In this document: positions 17,648 through 27,351 of the stretch, piece after piece
Position numbering within the stretch: position 1 is the stretch's first letter
How the letters are laid out: each line of letters opens with the position of its first letter
Assembly: GCF_004331675.1 (NCBI RefSeq)
Contig: NZ_SJSN01000008.1
Coordinates: 62,001-126,000, forward strand
Length of the DNA: 64,000 nucleotides
Source of the DNA: Pedobacter frigidisoli
Lineage (GTDB): Bacteria > Bacteroidota > Bacteroidia > Sphingobacteriales > Sphingobacteriaceae
Direction of reading: 5' to 3'
The notes under the pieces: model-generated
Seen by the model: only the letters and a program-made list of their open reading frames with translations
Databases searched by the model: none
What the model was told of the DNA's origin: nothing
Position numbers and translations under genes: made by a program

Positions 17648-20215
17648 TTATTTTAAATAAATATTTTCAATGGAAATATTAACAGGTAATTTATTGGAAT
17701 TATAGCCAAAAGTAACTTCAATTTTTTCTGCGTTTTTCAAATTAAAAACAGCTTGGTTTTTAGCTTGATAATAAAGCGGTAAAAAACCAGGATATGATCT
17801 TGGCAGTAAAAGTTGAGCATCAGATTTCAGTTGGTTTAACGGAATCTCAATTAACTGAAATTCTTTATTTAATGAAATTTCAGTGGAGAAGAAATGTGCA
17901 TCAGCATCAATTAAACCCATCTTAACTTTTGCGTTTTCAACATTGGATTTCACCTTAATGACTAACATTTTGAATTGGTTAAGTTCAGTTAATCTTCCAG
18001 CCATTTTATCGGCAAAAAAACTTTGAAAACCCATCAATTGATTTGCCTGAGGCTGATTCATCGATAGCTTTAAACTGAGTTCCGATGGATTTTCATCTGA
18101 AAGATATTCGACCTTATTGTTTGCCCAATCGGGATTGTAAATATTGATGTTTTTACCGTCTTCGGTCGCATTAAAAATCTCCAGTACTGATTCTTTTCCT
18201 GCGACAAAGGTTTCATAACTTGCATACTCCAATCGATCCCAAGCATAGGGATTTCCTTTTTCGTTTGCAGGAAAAGTTACATAATCGCCATTTGATTGAT
18301 GAATAATAATTTGGTATTTCATCAGTCCATTTTTAACTTGTTCCGCAGGAATTTCAGTTGAGAAACTGTAACCATCCGCTTTCTGCATTGGGATATTATT
18401 CCAGCGATTTGCAGCATTCAATTGAACAAAAACGGAGTCGTTTGGTGTTAAACCAATAATTTCAGCATTTACACTAAAAGGTGTGTTTTCTGAAACGGTT
18501 GATAAAGCCTGATGCTTCACCAATACAGTTGAAGCTGAGGCTTTCGGTGCAACGAATTCTCCCAAAGTTATACATTCATACTTGCTTTGTGCATTCAAAC
18601 TGGTTTTTAGCTTCTTTTTTATCAGCAAATAACTTCCAGGGGAAACCATAAAACCGCTTTTCGATGCAATTAAATTAATAAGATTTCCTTGATTTAAACC
18701 TTTTACAATGAACCCATCACCCAAATCTGGCAGGCTAATCTCTATTGGCAAAGTTGCCCAGTTAATTAGCGTTACCGCTTTTTTTGGCGATGCTTTTTCG
18801 AATGGATCTTTTATTAAAATAGCATCAGGCATAACTTCTAAACGCCAAACTCCAGCCTCAACTTGATCAACAAAATAAGCCCCTCTACCTTGATATTTAA
18901 TAATTTTTGAGCTACCCACTCCAGCAATATGCATTAACTTTTTAGAATTTAAAGGCTGCGAAGATGTCGAATTTGAATAATAAAATTCCTCGTCGCTATT
19001 CATCTCACTGAGCGAATTTTTGTAATCTATTTTGAAAGATCCGAAAGCATTTTCATCATTCGAATTTTCCAATCTTTTATTCTGATGAAAAACTTTTGAG
19101 GCAATTAACATACTTATTGCTTTTGATGGCGTGTAAGCTAAATTTAAGTAGTGCGTTTGATATTCGGTGTTGGCGTAAGCGGTTGCCATTGGATCGTAAG
19201 CAAATTGCGTTGCCCATTGAAAACCTGCAGCCCTAAAACTTCTGGCCATTGCCGGGTACATAATCGGATGCATCACATCGCCAGCATCAAATTCATAAAC
19301 CACTTTAGCACGGTTTTTAAACGCAGGAATCGTATCAAAAGGGATTTTGTATTGTGCAACATTGGGCAAATAATTCCCTTGTAAAGTATGCCCAGCAACC
19401 AATCCTGTTGGGTACCACTGGAAACTATGGCCTTGAACATTGGCCTTAACAATAGCATCGGCATACCAAGGCGATTCACTGATATTGTAAAAAACGGGCT
19501 TAGTCCAGCCAGTACTTTTTATAGCCTCAACCATACGATTAACGTATTCTGTAGCCCGCTCTTTTGGTCCGCTATGTTGCGGCTCGTTATTTACCTCAGC
19601 GGCTAAAATATCTGTATCTGCCTGATAAGTTAAACCTGTATAAGGATTTTTATGTTTAAAGAATTGCGTTAAATAATTTTCTTGTGCTTTATAGGCATTT
19701 TCATCAACCAAAGCTTTTTGCTTTCCATAAATGTTGGAAAAGCTACCTGTTTTTTCATCTTTCTCAGGATAGCCATTTCCCCAGAAAGCAATCGGGGTAA
19801 TTAAAGTTTTGATCTTGCGTTTTTTAAGTTCAGCAATTAGAAAATCGAATAAACGCAAATGTTCGTTATTGATTAAATTTCCCTTGGCATCTGAAATTTC
19901 CTGATCCCAAACATGAACACGAAAAGCATCAAAACCTAGTCGGGAGAAGTGATAAACATCATCTTTAATCGCCTGTTCTGCGTTTTGCCCCACTCTCAAA
20001 ATTGCCCGATTGCCATAGGCAAATGGCGCAGTATAATTTGTACCGAAAAATGCTGCTTTTTTGTTGTCTTTCTCCCAACGGATTACACCAGATGCATCAA
20101 CGTATATTCCTTGCTTGTTTTGGGCAAAAGAAAATACAGGTAAAAGCATCAGTAAAAGAAACCCCCAACCCCCTAAAGGGCGCTTTGACTTTCTATCGTT
20201 TATGTAATATTTCAT
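17648..20215 (-). CDS. Secreted GH-A clan TIM-barrel glycoside hydrolase (GH5-like)
   Basis: An 855-residue exported protein. Residues about 35-390 form a GH5-like TIM barrel with a NEP acid/base motif (EVNNEPQ near residue 210) and a candidate nucleophile Glu in VVYEFDAGD near residue 310. The C-terminal half (about 400-855) is beta-rich and includes a carbohydrate-binding-like region. Substrate is unknown; the neighbours suggest beta-galactan side chains or arabinogalactan. The N-terminus is odd: residues about 8-20 (KSKRPLGGWGF), which lead into the hydrophobic core of the signal peptide, are encoded by a copy of the CCCCCAA/CCCTAAAGGG intergenic repeat. No better start lies downstream. 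Confidence 0.78.
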   Translation of the reverse strand: MKYYINDRKSKRPLGGWGFLLLMLLPVFSFAQNKQGIYVDASGVIRWEKDNKKAAFFGTNYTAPFAYGNRAILRVGQNAEQAIKDDVYHFSRLGFDAFRVHVWDQEISDAKGNLINNEHLRLFDFLIAELKKRKIKTLITPIAFWGNGYPEKDEKTGSFSNIYGKQKALVDENAYKAQENYLTQFFKHKNPYTGLTYQADTDILAAEVNNEPQHSGPKERATEYVNRMVEAIKSTGWTKPVFYNISESPWYADAIVKANVQGHSFQWYPTGLVAGHTLQGNYLPNVAQYKIPFDTIPAFKNRAKVVYEFDAGDVMHPIMYPAMARSFRAAGFQWATQFAYDPMATAYANTEYQTHYLNLAYTPSKAISMLIASKVFHQNKRLENSNDENAFGSFKIDYKNSLSEMNSDEEFYYSNSTSSQPLNSKKLMHIAGVGSSKIIKYQGRGAYFVDQVEAGVWRLEVMPDAILIKDPFEKASPKKAVTLINWATLPIEISLPDLGDGFIVKGLNQGNLINLIASKSGFMVSPGSYLLIKKKLKTSLNAQSKYECITLGEFVAPKASASTVLVKHQALSTVSENTPFSVNAEIIGLTPNDSVFVQLNAANRWNNIPMQKADGYSFSTEIPAEQVKNGLMKYQIIIHQSNGDYVTFPANEKGNPYAWDRLEYASYETFVAGKESVLEIFNATEDGKNINIYNPDWANNKVEYLSDENPSELSLKLSMNQPQANQLMGFQSFFADKMAGRLTELNQFKMLVIKVKSNVENAKVKMGLIDADAHFFSTEISLNKEFQLIEIPLNQLKSDAQLLLPRSYPGFLPLYYQAKNQAVFNLKNAEKIEVTFGYNSNKLPVNISIENIYLK

Positions 20216-20368
20216 ACAGACAATGTGGTAAAGTGTTCGATTATAAGTAATCTTTTTTAGTTTTTATTAAACAAAAGGAAATCAACTGTAAGTAAACCCC
20301 CAACCCCCTAAAGGGGGCTTTGACTTTCTATCGTTTATGGTATATTCCACATCGTCAAAATGGTAAAA
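20159..20368. repeat. Tandem 75-bp duplication carrying the CCCCCTAAAGGGGG repeat
   Basis: Positions 20159-20233 and 20294-20368 align without gaps at an offset of 135 bp; the first 46 bases differ at only one position, and about 11 of 75 differ overall. Both carry CCCCCAA followed by CCCCCTAAAGGG. The left copy encodes the first residues of the GH5-like protein (ATG at 20215). The right copy has lost the matching ATG context and is noncoding. The arrangement suggests duplication of a gene start together with the repeat. Confidence 0.75.
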
Positions 20369-20424
20369 CACAACTATTAATGGCTGAGCAAATTACGATG
20401 ACGTATTTCCAATTGGGTTTTAAA

Positions 20425-20448
20425 AGTCCCCTTTAGGGGGTTGGGGGT
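20425..20448. repeat. Inverted copy of the GC-rich repeat, providing the stop codon of the GH53 gene
   Basis: CCCCTTTAGGGGG followed by TTGGGGGT is the same element as at 20159 and 20294 but inverted. On the minus strand it encodes the last residues of the galactanase (TPPTP) and its TAA stop at 20433-20435. The hairpin CCCC-TTTA-GGGG could also work as a terminator. Confidence 0.7.
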
Positions 20449-21485
20449 GTCAAAAACCCATCCATCGCCACCGTGGGTTTACCTGTATCATCAAAAGCAC
20501 CTAATTTGTAACCACTCCAACTGTTGTAAGATTGTGGTTCCCAATAAAAAACTCCTAAACCTTTGTTATTTGACAGTGATTTATTTTTAGCTATTAAATC
20601 TTTAATAAAAGCCTTACAGGCAACGGCATCCGTAACTGGCATTCCCAATTCGCAGATCATCACTTCCGAACCATAACGAGAAACCATATCAGTCATATTG
20701 GTTAAACATTGCGTGTTTTTTGCCGACCAATCTGTTGCTGTTGGATACATCGACATGCCGATTACATCCCACTTTGCACCGTTATTTTTCAATCCATCAA
20801 ATATCCAACGGAACAAGCTGTTATCGTAACCATTAGAAATATGAACAACAACTTTCGTCGCCGGATCAACCGCCTTTACACCATTATATCCTGATAATAC
20901 TAAATCAGCAAAATTCTTCATGTTTGTTGATGCCTTTCCATCATTCCACAGCATACCATTATTGGTTTCATTACCTACTTGAACCCACTCTGGAACGATT
21001 TTATTGATTTTTAGAACCGTCAATACATCCACGGTGTGGTTATAAACAGAAGTTTTTAAGGTAGCAAAATCTTGCGAAACCCAGGCTGCAGGTTTATTTT
21101 GCTGCCCAGGATCAGCCCAAGAATCACTATAATGGAAATCGATTAATAGCCTCATATTAGCCGCTTTGGCTCTTTTTGCTTTGGCCAAAACATCAGCCGT
21201 ATTGCAATAACCAGAAGTTGGATTTACCCAAACACGAAGACGAATAGTATTGATACCTTTATCTTTCAATATTTTAAGTAAATCTTGTTGCTCACCAGCA
21301 GCATTATAAAACTTCTTTCCTGCAGCCTCCATTTCAGTAATCCAACTCACGTCAGCGCCTAAAGCATAAGTGCCAACAGGATCTGGAGTTGGGTAAACCT
21401 GTGTTTCACCTTTTACTGATTTTTTACAAGCAGCACTTGTAATCACGAACAATAAGATAAGGCCTAGCCATTTTATTCGGTTCAT
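20433..21485 (-). CDS. Arabinogalactan endo-beta-1,4-galactanase (GH53), lipoprotein
   Basis: ATG 21485 is chosen (350 residues): it gives a clean lipoprotein signal (MNRIKWLGLI... TSAAC, lipidated Cys about residue 20) and is preceded by AAAGGAAAGAGA. Earlier in-frame starts at 21503 and 21506 only add charged residues. GH53 features are clear: GADVSWITEME at the barrel start, RLRVWVNP, DFHYSDSWADP, acid/base Glu in VQVGNETNNGM and nucleophile Glu in VMICELGMP. It cuts beta-1,4-galactan of pectin at the cell surface. It sits just after SusE, as in other Bacteroidota galactan loci. The C-terminal TPPTP comes from an inverted intergenic repeat. Confidence 0.92.
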   Translation of the reverse strand: MNRIKWLGLILLFVITSAACKKSVKGETQVYPTPDPVGTYALGADVSWITEMEAAGKKFYNAAGEQQDLLKILKDKGINTIRLRVWVNPTSGYCNTADVLAKAKRAKAANMRLLIDFHYSDSWADPGQQNKPAAWVSQDFATLKTSVYNHTVDVLTVLKINKIVPEWVQVGNETNNGMLWNDGKASTNMKNFADLVLSGYNGVKAVDPATKVVVHISNGYDNSLFRWIFDGLKNNGAKWDVIGMSMYPTATDWSAKNTQCLTNMTDMVSRYGSEVMICELGMPVTDAVACKAFIKDLIAKNKSLSNNKGLGVFYWEPQSYNSWSGYKLGAFDDTGKPTVAMDGFLTPPTP

Positions 21486-21509
21486 TCTCTTTCCTTTTAA
21501 CATCACTGC

Positions 21510-22625
21510 TTATTTAACTGAGTAAGTATAATTTCCATCACCAGCACTTAGATCTAAAGTAATGGTAAAAATTCCTGTTTTGGTAATCGGTATATTAATT
21601 CCGCCCCAAGTTGGTGCACCAGAATAAACCAATGCCCCAGTTGCATCAACCTTGTAACTGATATCATATCCTCCATTTGCAGTAAAAACAAACGTCTTTC
21701 CGGCGGTTAAAGATACATTTGCCGCTACCCACTTCATCGTTGTTGCATTATAAACTAAGGGTGTTGATGAAGTACTCCAACCATTATCATCACCAGAAAT
21801 GAAAAACTTAACAGGTGTATAAGTGATCGTTAACGCATCTACATCGGCATTTACTTTCATGTAAGCTGGCGACGGAGAAAGATACAAATTACCGCCAGTT
21901 AAATTCATGGTTGTTGCTGTTCCGCCCCAACCATACACTTTGGTTGCATCTTTTGATGAAACCAATTGAAAAGCATCGCCACCATAACCATCGGCATTTG
22001 GCAAGTTCAAATAACCCTCATACTTCGAATTAAATTTACTAGACGTTAACACAAAACCATTAGATCTAACCGTTGGGGTTTTCCATGAGTTACCACCTTT
22101 AACAATTAAGGCAGGATATTCAATGGTTGCTTTGTAAGGATTAACGGCCATTGTTAAGCTCGAATAAATTGGCTTGATGACAGAAACTGCACCGGTATTT
22201 TGGTTTACTTCTGCTTTAAGTCTGATGGCTAGCGTACTTACTGTACCAGTAGGCAAAAGCAATTGATTGGCCAATAGCGAGTTAAAATCTGAGCCTAAAT
22301 AAGCTTTACTTAATGTACCTGCCGGAAGTTTTACGATCACTGCATTCGCCCAAGCGTTTGCGCCAGAAGTATCTGCTGGCAGATCAAATTCCAAAGAATA
22401 AGTCGGAACTACATTTGCACCAAAACTTGCTGCTTTAAAATTAAAGGTAACCACCGTACTTGCATCTGTAGCGGCTGATAAAACCACACTTGATACTGAA
22501 GTTTTAAAAGCCAGTGAACCCGCGGTTGGCGGCGTTATGATATTTGTGCTTGCATCTTTTTTACAGCCGAAAAATAGGCTGATAAAAAGGAAAGTGTATA
22601 TCATTTGAAGAGATATTTTTTTCAT
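21510..22625 (-). CDS. SusE-type outer-membrane starch-utilisation-like glycan-binding lipoprotein
   Basis: A 371-residue lipoprotein: signal ends at FFGC (lipidated Cys about 21). An N-terminal SusE domain with Ig-like repeats (30-180) is followed by beta-sandwich modules; the C-terminal part has the GDDNGWSTS...ANGGYDISYKVD pattern of SusE/SusF glycan-binding modules. It would bind galactan fragments at the cell surface alongside SusC/SusD. It follows susD by 11 bp and precedes the GH53 gene. Sequence in this family diverges quickly, so substrate is taken from context. Confidence 0.82.
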   Translation of the reverse strand: MKKISLQMIYTFLFISLFFGCKKDASTNIITPPTAGSLAFKTSVSSVVLSAATDASTVVTFNFKAASFGANVVPTYSLEFDLPADTSGANAWANAVIVKLPAGTLSKAYLGSDFNSLLANQLLLPTGTVSTLAIRLKAEVNQNTGAVSVIKPIYSSLTMAVNPYKATIEYPALIVKGGNSWKTPTVRSNGFVLTSSKFNSKYEGYLNLPNADGYGGDAFQLVSSKDATKVYGWGGTATTMNLTGGNLYLSPSPAYMKVNADVDALTITYTPVKFFISGDDNGWSTSSTPLVYNATTMKWVAANVSLTAGKTFVFTANGGYDISYKVDATGALVYSGAPTWGGINIPITKTGIFTITLDLSAGDGNYTYSVK

Positions 22626-22636
22626 TTTGTAGAGAA

Positions 22637-24244
22637 TTAATAACCTGTATTCTGATGAAGATTTGGATTGGCTGAGAGATCAGTTGGAGGCAAAGGAAAC
22701 AAATTGTATTTGCTGTTTACCCCAGAACCGCCCTTCACCCCACCTTTCCAAGCCCATAAATAAGCTGCTGTAGTAAATTTTCCGTAACGGATTAAATCCG
22801 TTCTACGGGTTGCCTCATACCAAAGTTCACGACCGCGTTCATCTAAAATGAAGTCGGTTGTTAGGGCACTAGAAGTGATGTTTCCAGCTAAACTTCCATT
22901 ATAAGCACGAGTACGTAAATTGTTAACATATTCCAAAGCTGTTGTTAAACTTCCGCCAGAACCGCCACGCAAAACTGCCTCTGCATAAATTAAATAAGTC
23001 TCGCCCATACGGAAAAGTGGAAAATCAATATCAGAGAAATCCTTGGCCACATCTTGGTGTGGTGCCGGTGTGCCAGTTTTGGTTTTATTTCTAAATTTTG
23101 TACTCGAATAACCATCGGTTGATACGTAAAGATCATTCACTTCCAAATTTTGGCCAGACATATAGAACTGTGCCCTGGTATCGGTCGAACCTGTTTTATC
23201 AGCAAAAAGATTCACAAATTGTTGTGTAATTCTAAGTCCACCCCAATTACCGCTTGATCCAGATACATCTCCTGGAACCCCTGCAGGTCCATGCATTAGG
23301 TAAGTTGTACCCCCATAATTTTGAGTACTTGTACCATCGTAGTTAATGGTGAAAATATTTTCATCAGTATTTAAATGGTTATCGGCAATGGTTAATTCAC
23401 GGTAATTTCCATGAAGTTTATATCCAGCAGCAACAATTTTATTGCAATAGGTGATCGCATCTGTATATCTGGCTGTTCCTGTATAAACCTCAGCATTTAG
23501 ATAAATTCTCGAAAGCAAAGCCCAAGAAGCAGCACGATCTACACGACCATATTCATTCGCTTTCGGCGCTGCTAAATCATTTTCGATGGCCTTAAGTTCT
23601 GATTCTACATAAGCAAACAAATCTTTACGGGCAATTTGCTTTGGTAAATCCTTGCCCCCAATTTCAGTGGTTTCGGTTACCATTGGTGGGTTGCCATAAA
23701 TATCCATTAAAACTGAATATTGGTATGCTCTAATAAAGCGAGCCTCAGCCCTAAATCTGCGAACCTGATCTGCATCAACACCCACAATTCCTCTTTTGCT
23801 CAAATTATCATCTGATGATTGATTGATAAAATCATTACAAAGCGTAATCTGGAAAAACGAGCGATAATACAATCCATTGATAATCGAGTTAATCGACGAC
23901 CAACTTTGTTCATGCAAACCTTGAATACCTGCATCATTTTGCCAAGACCAAACGGCCTCATCAGTAGTAATTTCCTGTAAATTCCAATACAAACGAAGAA
24001 AATCTGAATTTCCTTCATCCTTAATAATCTCAGTTGGAATATCTGGCAGACCTGTAGATGCATTTCCCGTTAAGGCGAAAGCGCCATAAACCTTTGCCAA
24101 CGATTGTTTGTAACCCGCCGCCGAAGTATAAACTTTATCAGCAGTAAGATCGTTTGTTGGTACCAAATCTAACTTGTTGCACGATGAGGTAAAAACCGCA
24201 GTCGTACAAGCCAGAATGAATAATTGTAAAACGCGTAGTTTCAT
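22637..24244 (-). CDS. SusD/RagB-family surface glycan-binding lipoprotein
   Basis: ATG 24244 is preferred because it begins a clean lipoprotein signal (MKLRVLQLFI... SSC); the upstream ATG at 24268 adds eight residues. The protein has 535 residues, with the SusD fold of TPR helices (about residues 60-330) and the family C-terminal block LDERGRELWYEATRRTDLIRYGKF. SusD closes over SusC as a lid and delivers oligosaccharide. It directly follows susC (start 24244 against susC stop at 24273) in the usual pair. Confidence 0.93.
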   Translation of the reverse strand: MKLRVLQLFILACTTAVFTSSCNKLDLVPTNDLTADKVYTSAAGYKQSLAKVYGAFALTGNASTGLPDIPTEIIKDEGNSDFLRLYWNLQEITTDEAVWSWQNDAGIQGLHEQSWSSINSIINGLYYRSFFQITLCNDFINQSSDDNLSKRGIVGVDADQVRRFRAEARFIRAYQYSVLMDIYGNPPMVTETTEIGGKDLPKQIARKDLFAYVESELKAIENDLAAPKANEYGRVDRAASWALLSRIYLNAEVYTGTARYTDAITYCNKIVAAGYKLHGNYRELTIADNHLNTDENIFTINYDGTSTQNYGGTTYLMHGPAGVPGDVSGSSGNWGGLRITQQFVNLFADKTGSTDTRAQFYMSGQNLEVNDLYVSTDGYSSTKFRNKTKTGTPAPHQDVAKDFSDIDFPLFRMGETYLIYAEAVLRGGSGGSLTTALEYVNNLRTRAYNGSLAGNITSSALTTDFILDERGRELWYEATRRTDLIRYGKFTTAAYLWAWKGGVKGGSGVNSKYNLFPLPPTDLSANPNLHQNTGY

Positions 24245-24272
24245 ATATTTTTTGTTAAAGCAGTTCATAATC

Positions 24273-27254
24273 TTAAAAATTTACATTTAAGCCCAAAGAG
24301 AAAATGCGTGGTCTTGGATAGATGTTATTATCTACACCCGAAGCAACCTCTGGATCCAAACCTTGATATTTAGTAATCACGAATACATTTTGAACACTAG
24401 CCGTTAATTGTAGATTAGCTTTTGTTTTCAGAATTTTCCCGAATGCGTAACCAAGATTAACGTTATCCATCCTCAGGAAAGAGGCATTTTGAAGATAATA
24501 ATCGCTCAGTAATTGTTGCGCTTTAAAGTTTGTTGTCAAGTAGTTTGGTGATGCATTTAAGATTACTGCGGTACCCAAAATCTGATTTAAATTTCCACTT
24601 TGGCTAAAATTATTATTGTAAACGTAGTTACCAAGATTTGCCCTAAGTGTGAAAGATAAATTCCACTTTTTATAGCTGAAATTATTGCTGAAGCCCAAGA
24701 ACAATTTAGGATCAGCTTGTTTTCCCTTTTTGAAATCACTTTCATTGATAATTCCATCGCCATTTTGATCTACATAAACACCCTCTATTGGGTTTCCATT
24801 TGTATCGTAAGTTTGTTCGAATAGGTTGAACGTACTTTTCGGTCCGCCGACAGCATTAATGAAAGCATTTTGCCCGCCAATACCACCAGCAATGGTTCCG
24901 CTAGGGAAACCCGCATAGTTTGGATCGTTCGGCACAACTGTTAAATTGGTGATGGTGTTTTTATTGTAGGTCGCATTAAAACTGAAATCCCAGTTAAAAT
25001 CTTCACCCTTAATCGGGATAAAACCCAATGTAAGCTCCACACCCTTATTTTCCATATCGCCAACATTTACAATGGCATTTGCAGAAAAGTTTGTGCCCGC
25101 AGGCTGAGGAATCAGGTTTAATAAATCGCTTGTTTTCTTTTGGTAAACATCTAAACTTCCTGTTACACGATTATCGAACAAACCGAAATCTAAACCGATG
25201 TTGGTTGTCGCCGTTTCTTCCCATTTGATATTTGCGATGTAAGCACTTGGGCGATACATTTGATAGAAAGTATTTCCAAATTGATAAGATGCATTTAACG
25301 AACTTAAGCCATAAGTAGACATGTAGCTATAATTTCCAATCCCATCCTGCTGGCCAGTAATACCGAAACTTGCACGAAATTTCAATGCAGAAATAACTTT
25401 GCTATCCTTTAAAAATGATTCATTCTTAACTGTCCACGCTAAAGCTACTGATGGAAATACACCATACTTAAAGGCTGGACCGAAGCGAGATGAACCATCT
25501 CTACGAATGGTTCCCGTTAACAAAAACCGATCATCGTAGCTGTAATTTAACCTACCAAAATAGGAGATTAATCTGTATTGCGGCTTGTTAAAAGCAAAAG
25601 CGGGATCAGAATTCGCAACCTTAGTTCCATAAGCATCGAAGCTAGGGAAATAATATTGTGTCGTTAAATAATCGTTGTAAGAGTATCCCGCAGTTGCATC
25701 TACCCTACTTTTAATTGATTTAAATTCCTTAACATAATTCAGGTAAAAATCCAAAACGGTGTTTCTTCTATTCTGTTTGTATTGATTGCTAACGCCGTTG
25801 CTCAAAATAGATTCTGCAGCATTTGGATCTACATAAACCGTTCCCTTACCCGAAGCGACATCATAAGCAGCATTCAAATTGGCATGCAATTCTGGCAAAA
25901 AGTGAAAACTATAATCCAATTGAACGTTGCCAATACTCCGCATCGGCTTCGCTCTATCTTCACGTTGCTCTAACAAACCTACCGGATTACGACCCACCAA
26001 GTTTACCAATTCCCCTGTGCTAGGGTTCACCCATTCCCAATAACCATTATAATCTGTTTTGTTGGTGTAAGTGGCCTGTGTTGGATCGAAACTTACTGCA
26101 CCGCCAATGGCGGCAGTATTTGCAAAACGTGTTTTCTGCATGCTTCCTTTTAGGTTGATATCCAATTTCAAATGATTATCAAAAAACCTTGGATTGAAAA
26201 CCAGCGCAGCTGAAGTTTTTTCCAATTGATCGGTTCTTAAAACACCTGTTTGATTTTGATAACCAACGGATAAGCGGTAAGGCAGTTTTTTTATACCACC
26301 GCTGATGCTGATGTTATTATCTGTAGAGAAACCGTCTTGATAAATGAGATCTTGCCAGTTCGTATTAAAAGTTCCTAACTGCGCTTTTTGCGCAACTGTT
26401 CCTTTTGAATTTACAATGGAACGAATTTCATCGGCGCTTAAAACATCGAGCTGTTTGGTTAATTTGGAAATAGAATTTACTGAATTGAAACTCACTTTAA
26501 GCGCATCACCAACACCTTTTTTTGTGGTGATGATGATGACGCCATTTGCCGCTCTAGCACCATAAATGGCCGCAGCAGAGGCATCTTTTAAAACGGTAAA
26601 GGTTTCAATATCGTTCGGATTAATAAAACTTAAAGGATTTGATGCTCCTGAAACGCCACCGCTTTCTAATGGTACGCCATCAATAACGAATAAGGGATCG
26701 TTACTCGCATTTAGCGAAGAACCGCCACGAATGCGGATTGTACTTCCACTTCCTGGTTGCCCGCTATTTGAAGTGATTGCAACTCCAGAGACTTTTCCCG
26801 ATAACATTTGCTCTGGTGTACTGATGCTTCCCTTTTGGAAATCCTTTACGCCAATTACCGCTACCGAGCCCGTTAAATCTTGTTTACGAGTTGTTCCGTA
26901 GCCAATCACAACAACATCATTTAAGTTAGATGCATCCTCAATTAAGGTTACGTTCAGTGTTGCTGTTTTAGAGACTGGAATTTCTTGCGTTTTGTAACCT
27001 ACAGAAGTAAATTCCAAGATCCCTGCCTTAGCCGGAACCTTAATGCTAAAGTTTCCGTTAGCATCTGATGAGGTTGCAATTGTTGTGCCTTTTAGGCGAA
27101 TACTTACGCCGGGCATCCCCAAATTATCGGGAGCTGTTTTTACAACACCGGTAATGGTTGCCTGCTGTGCAAAAAGATATCCGTTGGTAAAAATCAATAG
27201 CAAAAGCATTAGTGTTCGCTTGTTACTCTTGAGAAAAGATGTAAAAATGTGCAT
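24273..27254 (-). CDS. SusC/RagA-family TonB-dependent outer-membrane transporter
   Basis: The 993-residue protein has a signal peptide ending LFAQ, an N-terminal carboxypeptidase-regulatory-like domain (ITGVV...GVSIRLKGT, residues 33-110), a plug domain (about 115-240) with the family hallmarks VVVIGYGTTRKQDLTGSV and AAIYGARAANGVIIITTKKG, and a 22-strand barrel ending in ...LGLNVNF. It imports oligosaccharides released at the surface, powered by TonB. As first gene of the galactan locus its likely cargo is beta-1,4-galacto-oligosaccharides. No local sensor (HTCS or anti-sigma factor) is beside it, so control may be by a distant regulator. Confidence 0.95.
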   Translation of the reverse strand: MHIFTSFLKSNKRTLMLLLLIFTNGYLFAQQATITGVVKTAPDNLGMPGVSIRLKGTTIATSSDANGNFSIKVPAKAGILEFTSVGYKTQEIPVSKTATLNVTLIEDASNLNDVVVIGYGTTRKQDLTGSVAVIGVKDFQKGSISTPEQMLSGKVSGVAITSNSGQPGSGSTIRIRGGSSLNASNDPLFVIDGVPLESGGVSGASNPLSFINPNDIETFTVLKDASAAAIYGARAANGVIIITTKKGVGDALKVSFNSVNSISKLTKQLDVLSADEIRSIVNSKGTVAQKAQLGTFNTNWQDLIYQDGFSTDNNISISGGIKKLPYRLSVGYQNQTGVLRTDQLEKTSAALVFNPRFFDNHLKLDINLKGSMQKTRFANTAAIGGAVSFDPTQATYTNKTDYNGYWEWVNPSTGELVNLVGRNPVGLLEQREDRAKPMRSIGNVQLDYSFHFLPELHANLNAAYDVASGKGTVYVDPNAAESILSNGVSNQYKQNRRNTVLDFYLNYVKEFKSIKSRVDATAGYSYNDYLTTQYYFPSFDAYGTKVANSDPAFAFNKPQYRLISYFGRLNYSYDDRFLLTGTIRRDGSSRFGPAFKYGVFPSVALAWTVKNESFLKDSKVISALKFRASFGITGQQDGIGNYSYMSTYGLSSLNASYQFGNTFYQMYRPSAYIANIKWEETATTNIGLDFGLFDNRVTGSLDVYQKKTSDLLNLIPQPAGTNFSANAIVNVGDMENKGVELTLGFIPIKGEDFNWDFSFNATYNKNTITNLTVVPNDPNYAGFPSGTIAGGIGGQNAFINAVGGPKSTFNLFEQTYDTNGNPIEGVYVDQNGDGIINESDFKKGKQADPKLFLGFSNNFSYKKWNLSFTLRANLGNYVYNNNFSQSGNLNQILGTAVILNASPNYLTTNFKAQQLLSDYYLQNASFLRMDNVNLGYAFGKILKTKANLQLTASVQNVFVITKYQGLDPEVASGVDNNIYPRPRIFSLGLNVNF

Positions 27255-27351
27255 AGAAATATATGGTTAGAAATTAACTGTACAAATCACGTTTATATCT
27301 GTTATTTCCCTTTGTTCTATTGTACATTTCTTTTGTGCAAATGGACATAAT

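Noticed and set aside
27255..27290. Possible susC promoter: TTTG, 19-nt spacer and TATATTTC on the minus strand
   Set aside because: The TATATTTC box ends 1 bp before the chosen start codon, so the transcript would start inside the gene. Unless the real start lies downstream, this match is probably chance.
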